64,000 nt of DNA from CAVXGU01 sp963761615 (lineage in GTDB: Bacteria > Acidobacteriota > Vicinamibacteria > Vicinamibacterales > CAVVIG01), in NCBI GenBank assembly GCA_963761615.1, contig CAVXGU010000003.1, forward strand, positions 1,922,001 to 1,986,000. Reading direction: 5' to 3'. Below the pieces are notes generated by a model. It ran no database searches. It was not told the DNA's origin and saw nothing but the letters and a program-made list of their open reading frames with translations. This document shows, one piece after another, positions 51,564-64,000 of the stretch. Made by a program: the position numbers and the translations under genes. Position 1 is the stretch's first letter. Each line of letters starts with the position of its first letter.

Positions 51564-53189
51564 CTAGTCGTTCCCCGTCACGAACGCGGTGTACGTCATG
51601 CCGGCGCCGACGGCGACGTACTGCCGGCCGGCCACGGTGAATGTCGTGGGCGCGGCGTAGATCGGCGCGCCGGTCTGGTACCGGTACAGGACCTGGCCGG
51701 TCGCGGCATCGACGGCCAGGAACGTGCCCTCGTTGTCGGCGCTGAAGACGAGACCGCTCGCCGTGGAGAGCACGCCGGCCCAACCGGCGCCGTCGTATTT
51801 GACCTCCCACTTGCGCTGCCCCGTCGACGGATCGATCGCCCGCAGCGCGCCCCAGCTCTTGGGGTCGGTGCTGGGCCGCACGGTCCCGCCCATCGTGCGG
51901 TCGCCGACGTTGGCATCCGGCGTCGGGCGCTGAATGAAGGTCGCGCACGTCTCCCGCGCGCTGAGGAAGAACAGGCCGCGGGCGGCGTCGTACGACGGCG
52001 AATTGAAGTTCGTCCCGCCGTACCAGTCGGGACAGGTGACCGTGCCCTGTGGCGTCGGGTCGTGCCCGGGGACGACCTTCGGCCGGCCCGCGGCGTCGAA
52101 GCCCGCGATCCAGTTCGCGTTCACGAACGGCGTGCCCGAGATGAAGGCGCCCGTGGCGCGGTCGAGTACGTAGAACACGCCGTTCCGGTTGGCCTGCATC
52201 ACCACCTGGCGCGGCTGGCCGTTGATCGTCAGGTCCGCGAGCACCGGCACCTGATTCGCGTCCCAGTCGTGCGTGTCGTGCGGCGTGAACTGGTAGTGCC
52301 ACTTCAGCGCGCCGGTGTCGGCGTCGAGCGCGACGAGCGAGCCCGTGTAGAGGTTGTCGCCCGGGCGGTTCTCGCCGTCCCAGTCCGGGTTCGGGTTGCC
52401 CGTGCCCCAGTAGATCAGATTGAGGGCGGCGTCGTAGGTGCCGGTGACCCAGGTCGGGCCGCCGCCGCGCTCGAGCACGTCGGGCGGCCAGGTCTCGCTG
52501 CCCTTCTCACCGGGGCCGGGGATCGTCCAGAAGCGCCACACGCGGTGGCCGTCGGCCGGGTCGTAGGCGTCGATGAAGCCGCGGTTCGCGTACTCGCCGC
52601 CGGCCTCGCCGACGACGACCCGCCCCTTGACGATGAGCGGCGCCCCGGTGGAAGCGTAGCCGAGATGGTAGTCGGCCGTCTGGACGTCCCAGGCGACCGA
52701 GCCGTCCTTCCTGTTGAGGGCGACCAGGTGCGCGTCGAGCGTGCTCATGAAGAGCCGGTCGCCCAGCACCGCAAAGCCCCGGTTCACGAGGCCGCAGCAC
52801 ACCTTGAGGCCTTCGGGCAGCTTGTACTGGTAGTGCCAGATCTGCCGGCCGGTCGCGGCGTCGATCGCCCAGGCGTGATTCTGCGGCCCGGTCAGGTAGA
52901 GGACGCCGTCGATGACGATGGGCGTCGCCTCGAAGTGGCCGGTCACGCCGGTCTGGAACGTCCACGCGGGCCTGAGCGTCGCCGCATTGGCCGGCGTGAT
53001 CTGCGTCAGCGGACTGTGGCGCTGGCCGGTGTAGTCGCCCGAGTAGGTCAGCCAGCGGCCGGGAATCGCGAGGCCGCGGGTCACGTCGGCCCCGGTGATC
53101 TGCTGTGCGTGCAGCAGCGCGGTGGTGGCGGCGAGCGCGACCCCGGCCCCGAGGATGCCGAGCGTACGCGTAATCTGCGTCGGGTGCAT
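51564..53189 (-). CDS. PQQ-dependent alcohol dehydrogenase
   Basis: 541-residue periplasmic quinoprotein. A signal peptide ends near LLHAQQ. Beta-propeller blades show the tryptophan-docking pattern (ATGRQIWHYQ, DGSVAWDVQT, TGALKWHYQF). The vicinal cysteines KVCCGLVNRG are the PQQ-ADH hallmark, and YWGTGNPNPDW plus RPGDNLYTG line the active site. No CxxCH heme motif is present, so an external cytochrome is needed. Whether it uses Ca or a lanthanide needs alignment. ATG 53189 has AGGAG upstream. Pairs with the hydrolase downstream. Confidence 0.88.
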   Translation of the reverse strand: MHPTQITRTLGILGAGVALAATTALLHAQQITGADVTRGLAIPGRWLTYSGDYTGQRHSPLTQITPANAATLRPAWTFQTGVTGHFEATPIVIDGVLYLTGPQNHAWAIDAATGRQIWHYQYKLPEGLKVCCGLVNRGFAVLGDRLFMSTLDAHLVALNRKDGSVAWDVQTADYHLGYASTGAPLIVKGRVVVGEAGGEYANRGFIDAYDPADGHRVWRFWTIPGPGEKGSETWPPDVLERGGGPTWVTGTYDAALNLIYWGTGNPNPDWDGENRPGDNLYTGSLVALDADTGALKWHYQFTPHDTHDWDANQVPVLADLTINGQPRQVVMQANRNGVFYVLDRATGAFISGTPFVNANWIAGFDAAGRPKVVPGHDPTPQGTVTCPDWYGGTNFNSPSYDAARGLFFLSARETCATFIQRPTPDANVGDRTMGGTVRPSTDPKSWGALRAIDPSTGQRKWEVKYDGAGWAGVLSTASGLVFSADNEGTFLAVDAATGQVLYRYQTGAPIYAAPTTFTVAGRQYVAVGAGMTYTAFVTGND

Positions 53190-53449
53190 GGCGCTCCTGT
53201 TTGCCGGCGCCGGAAGAGGCCGGCGTGAGGAACGCATGTTACCGCGAGTGGCTGCGGGTCGTGTCGGAGAGTTTTGCCCGATCTTCGTGGCCCGCCGAAA
53301 CCGCTCGCCGGGCCCGGGACAGGTGTGTTACAGTCTTCACGTTTTTTCGGCCGAACGTCTTCGTTTAACCCCTTGCGAGTACGCCGGATAGCGTCGGCCT
53401 CCGGGCCAGCGAGCTGGTTTGTTGAAGGCTGAGCGGGCCGGATCACTCT
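53190..53449. other. Divergent 260-base promoter region
   Basis: No gene. The -10-like TTACAGT (about 53327) and a TTTTTTCGG stretch (53341-53349) mark a more A+T-rich zone that probably drives the M23 gene. The -35 is not clear. Confidence 0.4.
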
Positions 53450-54373
53450 ATGCGCGCGCGACGCTATACGATTCTCATCGCGGATCGAACGACTGGTGTC
53501 GTGCGGCGCCTGACGATTGAGTTGCGCGCGACGCTCGCCGTGGTGGCGATCGTCCTGCTCGTCCCGATCCTCATCGGCCTGGGCGCGAAGTGGAGCGCGG
53601 TTGCCCAGATCAACGACCTCAAGCTCACCGAAAACCAGCTCGAGATCGAGAACGGGAACTACCGCGTCGCCACCGGCGACCTGACCACGCAGATCCAGGC
53701 GCTCGAGGACGTCATCAACGATCTCGGCCAGCGCGCCACGCTCGATCCCGAGCAGGCCCGTGCGATGCAGCGTCTGCCGGCGGTGATCAAGGCGCGCGCG
53801 GTGGGCGGCGCGGGCTCGACGGCGACGGCGCTCGCCGCGCTGGCGCCCTCCGCGCTCAGTTCTCCCGAGGACACGTTCGGCGTGCTGCGCAGCTTGCTGC
53901 ACGGCCTCGAGGATCGGCTGAGTTCGGTGCGCGTCGATGTCGAGCGCCGCGAAGCCCTCGCCGAAGCGACACCCTCGATCTGGCCGGCGCACGGCTGGCT
54001 CACCGGCACCTTCGGTGGCCGCGCCGATCCCTTCACGCACGAGCCCGGCTTCCACGAAGGCATCGACATCTCCAGCGACAAGGGCGACCCGGTGTACGCC
54101 ACGGCCGACGGCGTCGTCGAGACCGCCTCCTACAGCGGCGACTACGGCAACCTCATCGAGATCCGCCACGGCTTCGGCCTCTCGACCCGCTACGGCCACC
54201 TGAGCAAGTACGCGGTGAAGGTGGGCGACACGGTCAAGCGCGGACAGGTGATCGGCTACGTCGGGGCGACGGGCCGCGCCACGGGCTCCCATCTCCACTA
54301 CGAGATTCTGGCCAACGGCCAGCGGATCGACCCGCTCCGGCTGCTCACCCAGCCGTCCCTGCACGCCAACTGA
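53450..54373 (+). CDS. Membrane-anchored M23 (LytM) peptidase
   Basis: 307-residue protein. One membrane segment (TLAVVAIVLLVPILIGLGA), a coiled coil (about 55-90), then the M23 domain with zinc-type motifs HEGIDISSDKG and HLHYEI plus GLSTRYGHLSKY. Both zinc-site histidine motifs are intact, suggesting an active endopeptidase rather than a degenerate activator. The promoter region precedes it and secA follows after 77 bases. Confidence 0.9.
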   Translation: MRARRYTILIADRTTGVVRRLTIELRATLAVVAIVLLVPILIGLGAKWSAVAQINDLKLTENQLEIENGNYRVATGDLTTQIQALEDVINDLGQRATLDPEQARAMQRLPAVIKARAVGGAGSTATALAALAPSALSSPEDTFGVLRSLLHGLEDRLSSVRVDVERREALAEATPSIWPAHGWLTGTFGGRADPFTHEPGFHEGIDISSDKGDPVYATADGVVETASYSGDYGNLIEIRHGFGLSTRYGHLSKYAVKVGDTVKRGQVIGYVGATGRATGSHLHYEILANGQRIDPLRLLTQPSLHAN

Positions 54374-54406
54374 CGGCGGACCCGAAGGTCCGCGCGACCG
54401 TCCCTC

Positions 54407-54415
54407 TGCTACAAT
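54407..54415 (+). promoter_or_regulatory. Extended -10 promoter for secA
   Basis: TGCTACAAT (TG at 54407-54408, TACAAT at 54410-54415), 36 bases before the secA ATG. No consensus -35 is seen. Confidence 0.6.
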
Positions 54416-54450
54416 GGGGAGATATTCAGGCGCCCGTCCGCGCCCCCTAG

Positions 54451-57404
<2,954 letters not shown>

Positions 57405-57408
<4 letters not shown>

Positions 57409-58919
57409 CGGAGCCCACGATCCTCGATTCCGACCCCGACGCGCCACCAACCGCCCTCACGTTCGACGACGTCCTGCTCGTGCCCCGGCATTCCACGGTG
57501 CTCCCGGGACAGGTGGACGTCAGCACCCGTCTGACCCGCGGCATCACCCTGAACGTCCCGATCGCGAGCGCCGCGATGGACACGGTCACGGAGTCGCGGC
57601 TCGCCATCGCGATGGCGCAGCTCGGCGGCATCGGCGTCATCCACAAGAATCTCTCGATCGAGGCGCAGGCCTCGGAGGTCGATCAGGTCAAGCGGTCCGA
57701 GAGCGGCATGATCGTGAATCCGATCACGCTCTCCCCCGCCAACCGCATCTACGAGGCGCTCGAGCTGATGCAGAGGTACCGCATCTCCGGCGTGCCCATC
57801 ACCGAGGACGGCGGCAAGGAGGGGCGCCTGGTCGGGATCCTGACCAACCGCGACCTGCGGTTCGAGACCAACGTGAACCGGGCGATCGGCGACGTGATGA
57901 CGCACGAGCATCTCATCACCGTGCCGGTGGGCACCACGCTGGACCAGGCCCGCGAGATCCTCCACGAGCACAAGATCGAGAAGCTGCTGGTCGTCGACAC
58001 GGACCACCGGCTCAAGGGCCTGATCACCGTCAAGGACATCCAGAAGGCCGTCAAGTACCCCAACGCGTCGAAGGACCCGCTCGGCCGTCTGCGCGTTGGC
58101 GCGGCCATCGGCATCGCGCGCGACACGATGGAGCGCGCCGAGGCCCTCGTGGCCGCGCACGTCGACGTGCTGGTCGTCGACACCGCGCACGGCCACTCCC
58201 AGGGCGTGCTGGACATGGTCCGCCGGGTGCGCGGGCGGTTCGGCGACGTGCAGCTCGTCGCCGGCAACGTCGCCACGGCGCAGGCGACCGAGGCCCTGAT
58301 CGCCGAAGGCGCCGACGCGGTGAAGGTCGGGATCGGCGCCGGATCGATCTGCACCACGCGCGTCGTCGCGGGCATCGGCGTTCCCATGATCACCGCCATC
58401 CGCGAGTGCGCCAAGGCGGCCGCGCAGCACGACGTCCCGGTGATCGCCGACGGCGGCATCCGCTACTCGGGCGACATCACGAAGGCGCTGGCCGTCGGCG
58501 CGAGCTCCACGATGGTGGGCAACCTCTTCGCCGGCACCGACGAGAGCCCGGGTGAACTGATTCTCTACCAGGGTCGGAGCTTCAAGGAATACCGCGGCAT
58601 GGGCTCGATCGGCGCCATGCGCCGCGGCAGCCGCGACCGCTACTTCCAGGACGAGTACGAGATCGAGGGGACCGGCGCGAGCGAGAAGCTGGTGCCCGAG
58701 GGGATCGAAGGCCGCGTCGCCCACAAGGGGAGCGTCGCTGCGCTGATCTACCAGCTCGTCGGCGGCCTGCGGGCCGGCATGGGCTACTGCGGCTGCGGCA
58801 ACATCGGCGAGCTGCAGCGCGAGGCCAAGCTCATCCGCGTGACCGCGGCCGGCGTTCGCGAGAGCCACGTCCACGACGTGGTCATCACCAAAGAGGCGCC
58901 GAACTACCGCTCGGAGTGA
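57405..58919 (+). CDS. guaB: Inosine-5'-monophosphate dehydrogenase
   Basis: Converts IMP to XMP in guanine synthesis (504 residues). Two CBS domains lie at about 100-215. The catalytic loop GSICTTRVV has the active Cys near residue 315, and GGIRYSGDI and GMGSIGAMRRGSRDRYF follow. It starts in an overlap with secA. Its 3' end overlaps tsaE (opposite strand) by 35 bases. Confidence 0.97.
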
Positions 58920-59319
58920 TCCCGATCGTCCGCGCGTCGTCCGCGTGATCGATGCGCACGACGATGGCGCCGGCGGGCGGCCGCGGGAGCTTCTCCGCCC
59001 ACTCGATCGCCAGGACGCCCCCCTCCCCCAGCTCGTCCAGACCCAGGTCGTCGACCTCCCTCGGATCGTTCAGGCGGTACAGATCGACATGGACGAGCGG
59101 CAGCCGGCCGCCCGCGTAGTGCTGGATGAGCGTGAAGGTCGGGCTGCTGACGTCGGCGGGATCGACCCCGAGCCCGTCGGCGAGGCCGCGGACGAACGCC
59201 GTCTTGCCCGCGCCGAGATCGCCGACCAGCAGGATGGCCGTGTCGGGTCCGAGCGACCGGGCCAGCTCGCGCGCGACGGCTGCGGTCTCGTCCTCCGAAC
59301 GCGTGGTGACGCGGGTCAC
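58885..59319 (-). CDS. tsaE: tRNA threonylcarbamoyladenosine biosynthesis ATPase TsaE
   Basis: 144-residue P-loop ATPase of the t6A pathway. Walker A GDLGAGKTAFVRGLADGLG and VSSPTFTLIQHYAG are diagnostic, as is HVDLYRLNDPREVDDLGLDE. GTG 59319 is selected because TRVTTRSEDETAAVA matches the N-terminus; it follows the nnr stop by 8 bases. The last 35 bases overlap the end of guaB. Confidence 0.92.
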   Translation of the reverse strand: MTRVTTRSEDETAAVARELARSLGPDTAILLVGDLGAGKTAFVRGLADGLGVDPADVSSPTFTLIQHYAGGRLPLVHVDLYRLNDPREVDDLGLDELGEGGVLAIEWAEKLPRPPAGAIVVRIDHADDARTIGITPSGSSAPLW

Positions 59320-59327
59320 GGCGAGCG

Positions 59328-60905
59328 TCAGGCCTGCTCCCGATCGCCGCCGCGGCGCGCGCCGGTGATGTCGAGGACGGCCGCGCCGATGCGGCCGATG
59401 AGATCGGAGGCGATCATCCCCATCTCGCCGTGCTCGCCGACGGCCAGGTCCCCGGCCACCCCGTGCAGGTAGACGCCGAGACGGCACGCCGCCTCCGCGT
59501 CGAGCATCTGGGCCAGGAGCCCGGCGATCATGCCGGTCAGCACGTCTCCGGTGCCGCCCGTGGCCATCCCGGGATTGCCCGTCGGGTTGATGAAGACTTT
59601 CTCGTCGGGCGTCGCCACGAGCGTCCGGTGGCCCTTGAGCACGACGTACAGATGGTGTGCGGAGGCGAAGTTGCGGGCGATCTCGACGCGGCTCGCCTGC
59701 ACCTCGTCGGCCGACATGCCCACGAGCCGCCCCATCTCGCCCGGATGCGGCGTGATGATCACGTCGCGCCCTTCCCGGCCGGTCAGCCGGTCGGGGTCGC
59801 CGGCGAAGGCGTTCAGCCCGTCGGCGTCGACGACGAGCGGAGACGCCGCGCGATCGACCAGCTGCTTGACGAAGTCCCGGGTCCCGCTCGCCGTGCCCAG
59901 GCCGGGACCGATGGCGACGACGTCGCGCGCCAGATCCAGCACGCGGTCCACGGCCTCGGGATCGAGGCCCTGCTCGGTCTCCGGCAGCGGCTCGGTCATG
60001 TACTCCGGCGTCATGGCGGCCACGACGGACTGGCAGGACCCGGGCGTGGCGACGGTGACCAGTCCCGCGCCGGTCCGCAGCGCGGCCAGCGCCGCGAGGT
60101 GCGCGGCCCCCGTCTTGCCGCGCGATCCGGCGACGACCAGGACGCGTCCGTAGTCGCCCTTGTGGCTGTCGGCCGCCCGCACGGGAATCAGCTCGCGCAT
60201 CGTCGCGCGCGTGAGCAGCTCGAGGCGCGGTCCGCTCAGGCCGTCGACCACTGCTCCAGGAATGCCGATGTCGGCGATGACGATGTCGCCGGCGCGCAGC
60301 TCGCCGGGCGGAAGGACGAGCGGCAGCTTCGGCGCCCCCAGGGTTACCGTGACGCCCGCCTCGATCGACGGCCCGATCGGATCCGCGGAGTCGGCCGAGA
60401 GGCCCGACGGGAGGTCGACGGCGACGACGGGGATGCCCGAAGCGTTGATGTCGGCGATCACGGACTCGATCAGGCCCGTCACCGGCGCGTTGAGTCCGGT
60501 CCCGAAGATCGCGTCCACGATCAGCGTGCAGTCGCTGACCTCCGAGAAATGGAGCTCCCAGGCGCTGCTGTCGGCGATCTCGACGACGGTGACGCCGATG
60601 CGTCCCAGCGCCTCGAGATTGACGCGGGCGTCGCCGCGGACGTCGGCGACGCGGCCGAGCAGGAAGACGGCGACGTCGACGTCACGCTGCGCCAGCGTCC
60701 GCGCGACCACGAAGCCGTCGCCGCCGTTGTTCCCTCGGCCGCAGAGCACGGCGACGCGGCGGTCGGCGAGGTCGCTGTGGATGGCTTCCATCGCGGCGAC
60801 GACCTGCCGGCCCGCGTTCTCCATGAGGACGATCGACGGGATGCCGACGTCCTCGATCGTACGCCGGTCCGCCTCGCGCATCTGTGCCGCTGTGAGTACG
60901 CGCAT
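59328..60905 (-). CDS. nnr: Bifunctional NAD(P)H-hydrate epimerase/dehydratase
   Basis: 525-residue metabolite-repair enzyme. An N-terminal epimerase domain (VLCGRGNNGGDGFVVAR, VDAIFGTGLN, VVAVDLPSGL) is fused to an ADP-dependent dehydratase of the YjeF C-terminal type (KGDYGRVLVVAGSRGKTGAA, ITPHPGEMGRLVG, NPGMATGGTGDVLTG). ATG 60905 starts MRVLTAAQMREADRR, the standard opening. The gene is followed by tsaE, a pairing common in many bacteria. Confidence 0.95.
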   Translation of the reverse strand: MRVLTAAQMREADRRTIEDVGIPSIVLMENAGRQVVAAMEAIHSDLADRRVAVLCGRGNNGGDGFVVARTLAQRDVDVAVFLLGRVADVRGDARVNLEALGRIGVTVVEIADSSAWELHFSEVSDCTLIVDAIFGTGLNAPVTGLIESVIADINASGIPVVAVDLPSGLSADSADPIGPSIEAGVTVTLGAPKLPLVLPPGELRAGDIVIADIGIPGAVVDGLSGPRLELLTRATMRELIPVRAADSHKGDYGRVLVVAGSRGKTGAAHLAALAALRTGAGLVTVATPGSCQSVVAAMTPEYMTEPLPETEQGLDPEAVDRVLDLARDVVAIGPGLGTASGTRDFVKQLVDRAASPLVVDADGLNAFAGDPDRLTGREGRDVIITPHPGEMGRLVGMSADEVQASRVEIARNFASAHHLYVVLKGHRTLVATPDEKVFINPTGNPGMATGGTGDVLTGMIAGLLAQMLDAEAACRLGVYLHGVAGDLAVGEHGEMGMIASDLIGRIGAAVLDITGARRGGDREQA

Positions 60906-60952
60906 GACCGAAATCTTGCGCGAGAATAGCACAGGCAGTACGCTTTCCCCTT

Positions 60953-61858
60953 ATGGCCGTGATGGTCAACGTCAATGGACAGGTCGCCGATCAGGCGCAC
61001 GCCGTGGTATCGGTGTTCGATCACGGGTTTCTCTTCGGCGAGGGCGTCTACGAGACGCTGCGCACCTACCACGGGCGGCCGTTCCTGCTCGACCGGCACC
61101 TGAGGCGGCTGCGCAACTCGGCGGACATGCTGGCGCTCGGGGTGCCGCTCGCCGACGCGGCGATCGGCCGGCGCTGCCTGGAGACGATGGCCGCGGCCGG
61201 ACTCGGCGGCGATCGCGACCACGAGGCGTACATCCGGATCCTCGTCACGCGCGGCGTGGGCGAGCTCTCCTACGATCCGGCCGCCTGTCCCGATCCGACG
61301 GTCGTGGTGATCGTGAAGCCATTCGTCGCCACGCCGGCCGAGACGTTCGCGCGCGGGGTCCGCGTGGCGCTGGTCTCGATCGTCAGGAACCATCCCGGGA
61401 CGGTGAACCCGCTGATCAAGTCGAACAACCTGATCAACAACGCGCTGGCGATGCAGGAGGCGGCCAGGCGTGGCGCCTTCGAGGGCGTGATGCGCAACTA
61501 CCGCGGCGAGCTGGCCGAGTGCACGCAGTCCAACCTCTTCGTCGTGCGCGCGGGAGAGGCGCTGACGCCGCCGCTCACCTCGGGGCTGCTGCCGGGGATC
61601 ACGCGAGAGTTCCTCTTCGAGGTCGGGGCCGGGCTGGGGATTCCCGTGCGAGAAGCCGTGCTCCGCGACAACGATCTCGTCGGCGCCGACGAGGCGTTCC
61701 TCACGAGCACGACGCGCGAGGTCCTGCCGATCGTGGGGGTCGACGACCGGCCGATCGCAAACGGCGCGCCGGGGCCGGTGACCCGGGCGCTCCTCGAAGG
61801 TTTCCGGAAGCGCGCCGAGGACCTGACGGTCGGCTCCTCGGCCGCGCACGTCGTGTAG
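60953..61858 (+). CDS. Class IV PLP aminotransferase (branched-chain/D-amino-acid type)
   Basis: 301-residue enzyme. The fold-type IV cues are SVFDHGFLFGEGVYETLRTYHGRP, LIKSNNLINNALAMQEA with the PLP lysine, and ECTQSNLFVVRAG. It may be BCAT, D-amino-acid transaminase or aminodeoxychorismate lyase; the sequence is not decisive. ATG 60953 or 60962 can start it. It diverges from nnr. Confidence 0.87.
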   Translation: MAVMVNVNGQVADQAHAVVSVFDHGFLFGEGVYETLRTYHGRPFLLDRHLRRLRNSADMLALGVPLADAAIGRRCLETMAAAGLGGDRDHEAYIRILVTRGVGELSYDPAACPDPTVVVIVKPFVATPAETFARGVRVALVSIVRNHPGTVNPLIKSNNLINNALAMQEAARRGAFEGVMRNYRGELAECTQSNLFVVRAGEALTPPLTSGLLPGITREFLFEVGAGLGIPVREAVLRDNDLVGADEAFLTSTTREVLPIVGVDDRPIANGAPGPVTRALLEGFRKRAEDLTVGSSAAHVV

Positions 61859-61909
61859 CCCCCTCGACACCAGGCCCGCCGCCGGGGCCATCGGCGACGG
61901 ATCGCGTCG

Positions 61910-64000
<2,091 letters not shown>

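Overview
The window is a GC-rich (by eye near 70%), densely packed chromosomal segment from a Gram-negative bacterium. It carries the lipopolysaccharide-export genes lptA/B/F/G, a Tol-Pal cluster, SecA and a type IV pilus/type II secretion cluster. The style of the genes (LptF-LptG fusion, secretin with a cohesin-like tail, long Ala/Pro linkers, hairpin repeats in gene gaps) suggests Acidobacteriota, perhaps Vicinamibacteria. That placement is inference; no rRNA or tRNA is present to test it.

Layout: 0-8.7 kb is one rightward run: lptA(partial)-lptB-rpoN-hpf-hprK-rapZ-EIIA(Man)-HPr-EI-cupin, joined by 4-bp overlaps. It contains all the phosphorelay parts of a PTS but no sugar permease. 8.8-14.3 kb is leftward: ssb, then tolQ-tolR-tolA-like-tolB-pal-cpoB. 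14.4-22.3 kb is rightward: recN-miaB, a bifunctional-nuclease-family gene, parA-parB behind a near-consensus promoter, and a fused lptF-lptG. 22.4-26.2 kb is leftward: a PHP-domain hydrolase, metK and a XerC/D recombinase. 26.3-29.6 kb is rightward: murQ, a GHL10-like glycosidase and a serine hydrolase. 29.6-41.5 kb is a leftward pilus/secretion operon (gspF-gspE-pilM-pilN-pilO-pilP-like-secretin-two GspG-like pilins-collagen-tailed pseudopilin) interrupted by a rightward Ig/PKD surface protein and by hairpin repeats. 41.6-47.5 kb holds a lytic transglycosylase, a lipoprotein, a two-gene bacterial microcompartment locus (one hexamer shell protein plus an acylating-type aldehyde dehydrogenase) and an MltD-like LysM transglycosylase. 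47.6-53.2 kb has comM, a subclass B3-like metallo-beta-lactamase, a secreted alpha/beta hydrolase and a PQQ dehydrogenase. 53.4-64 kb has an M23 peptidase, secA, guaB, tsaE, nnr, a class IV aminotransferase and a partial gcvP.

Most of the content is envelope biogenesis (Lpt, Tol-Pal, Sec, peptidoglycan hydrolases and recycling, pili) plus core metabolism. The least ordinary items are the minimal microcompartment locus, the transporterless PTS, the LptF-LptG fusion, the hybrid pilus/T2SS operon with its TPR-secretin-cohesin protein, the B3-like lactamase and two families of hairpin repeats.

Caveat: about 15 places show a conserved protein switching reading frame by a single base, mostly one extra base. 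They occur in essential genes too, so they look like consensus errors rather than gene decay. Frameshifted genes are therefore annotated as single CDSs with the break position given.
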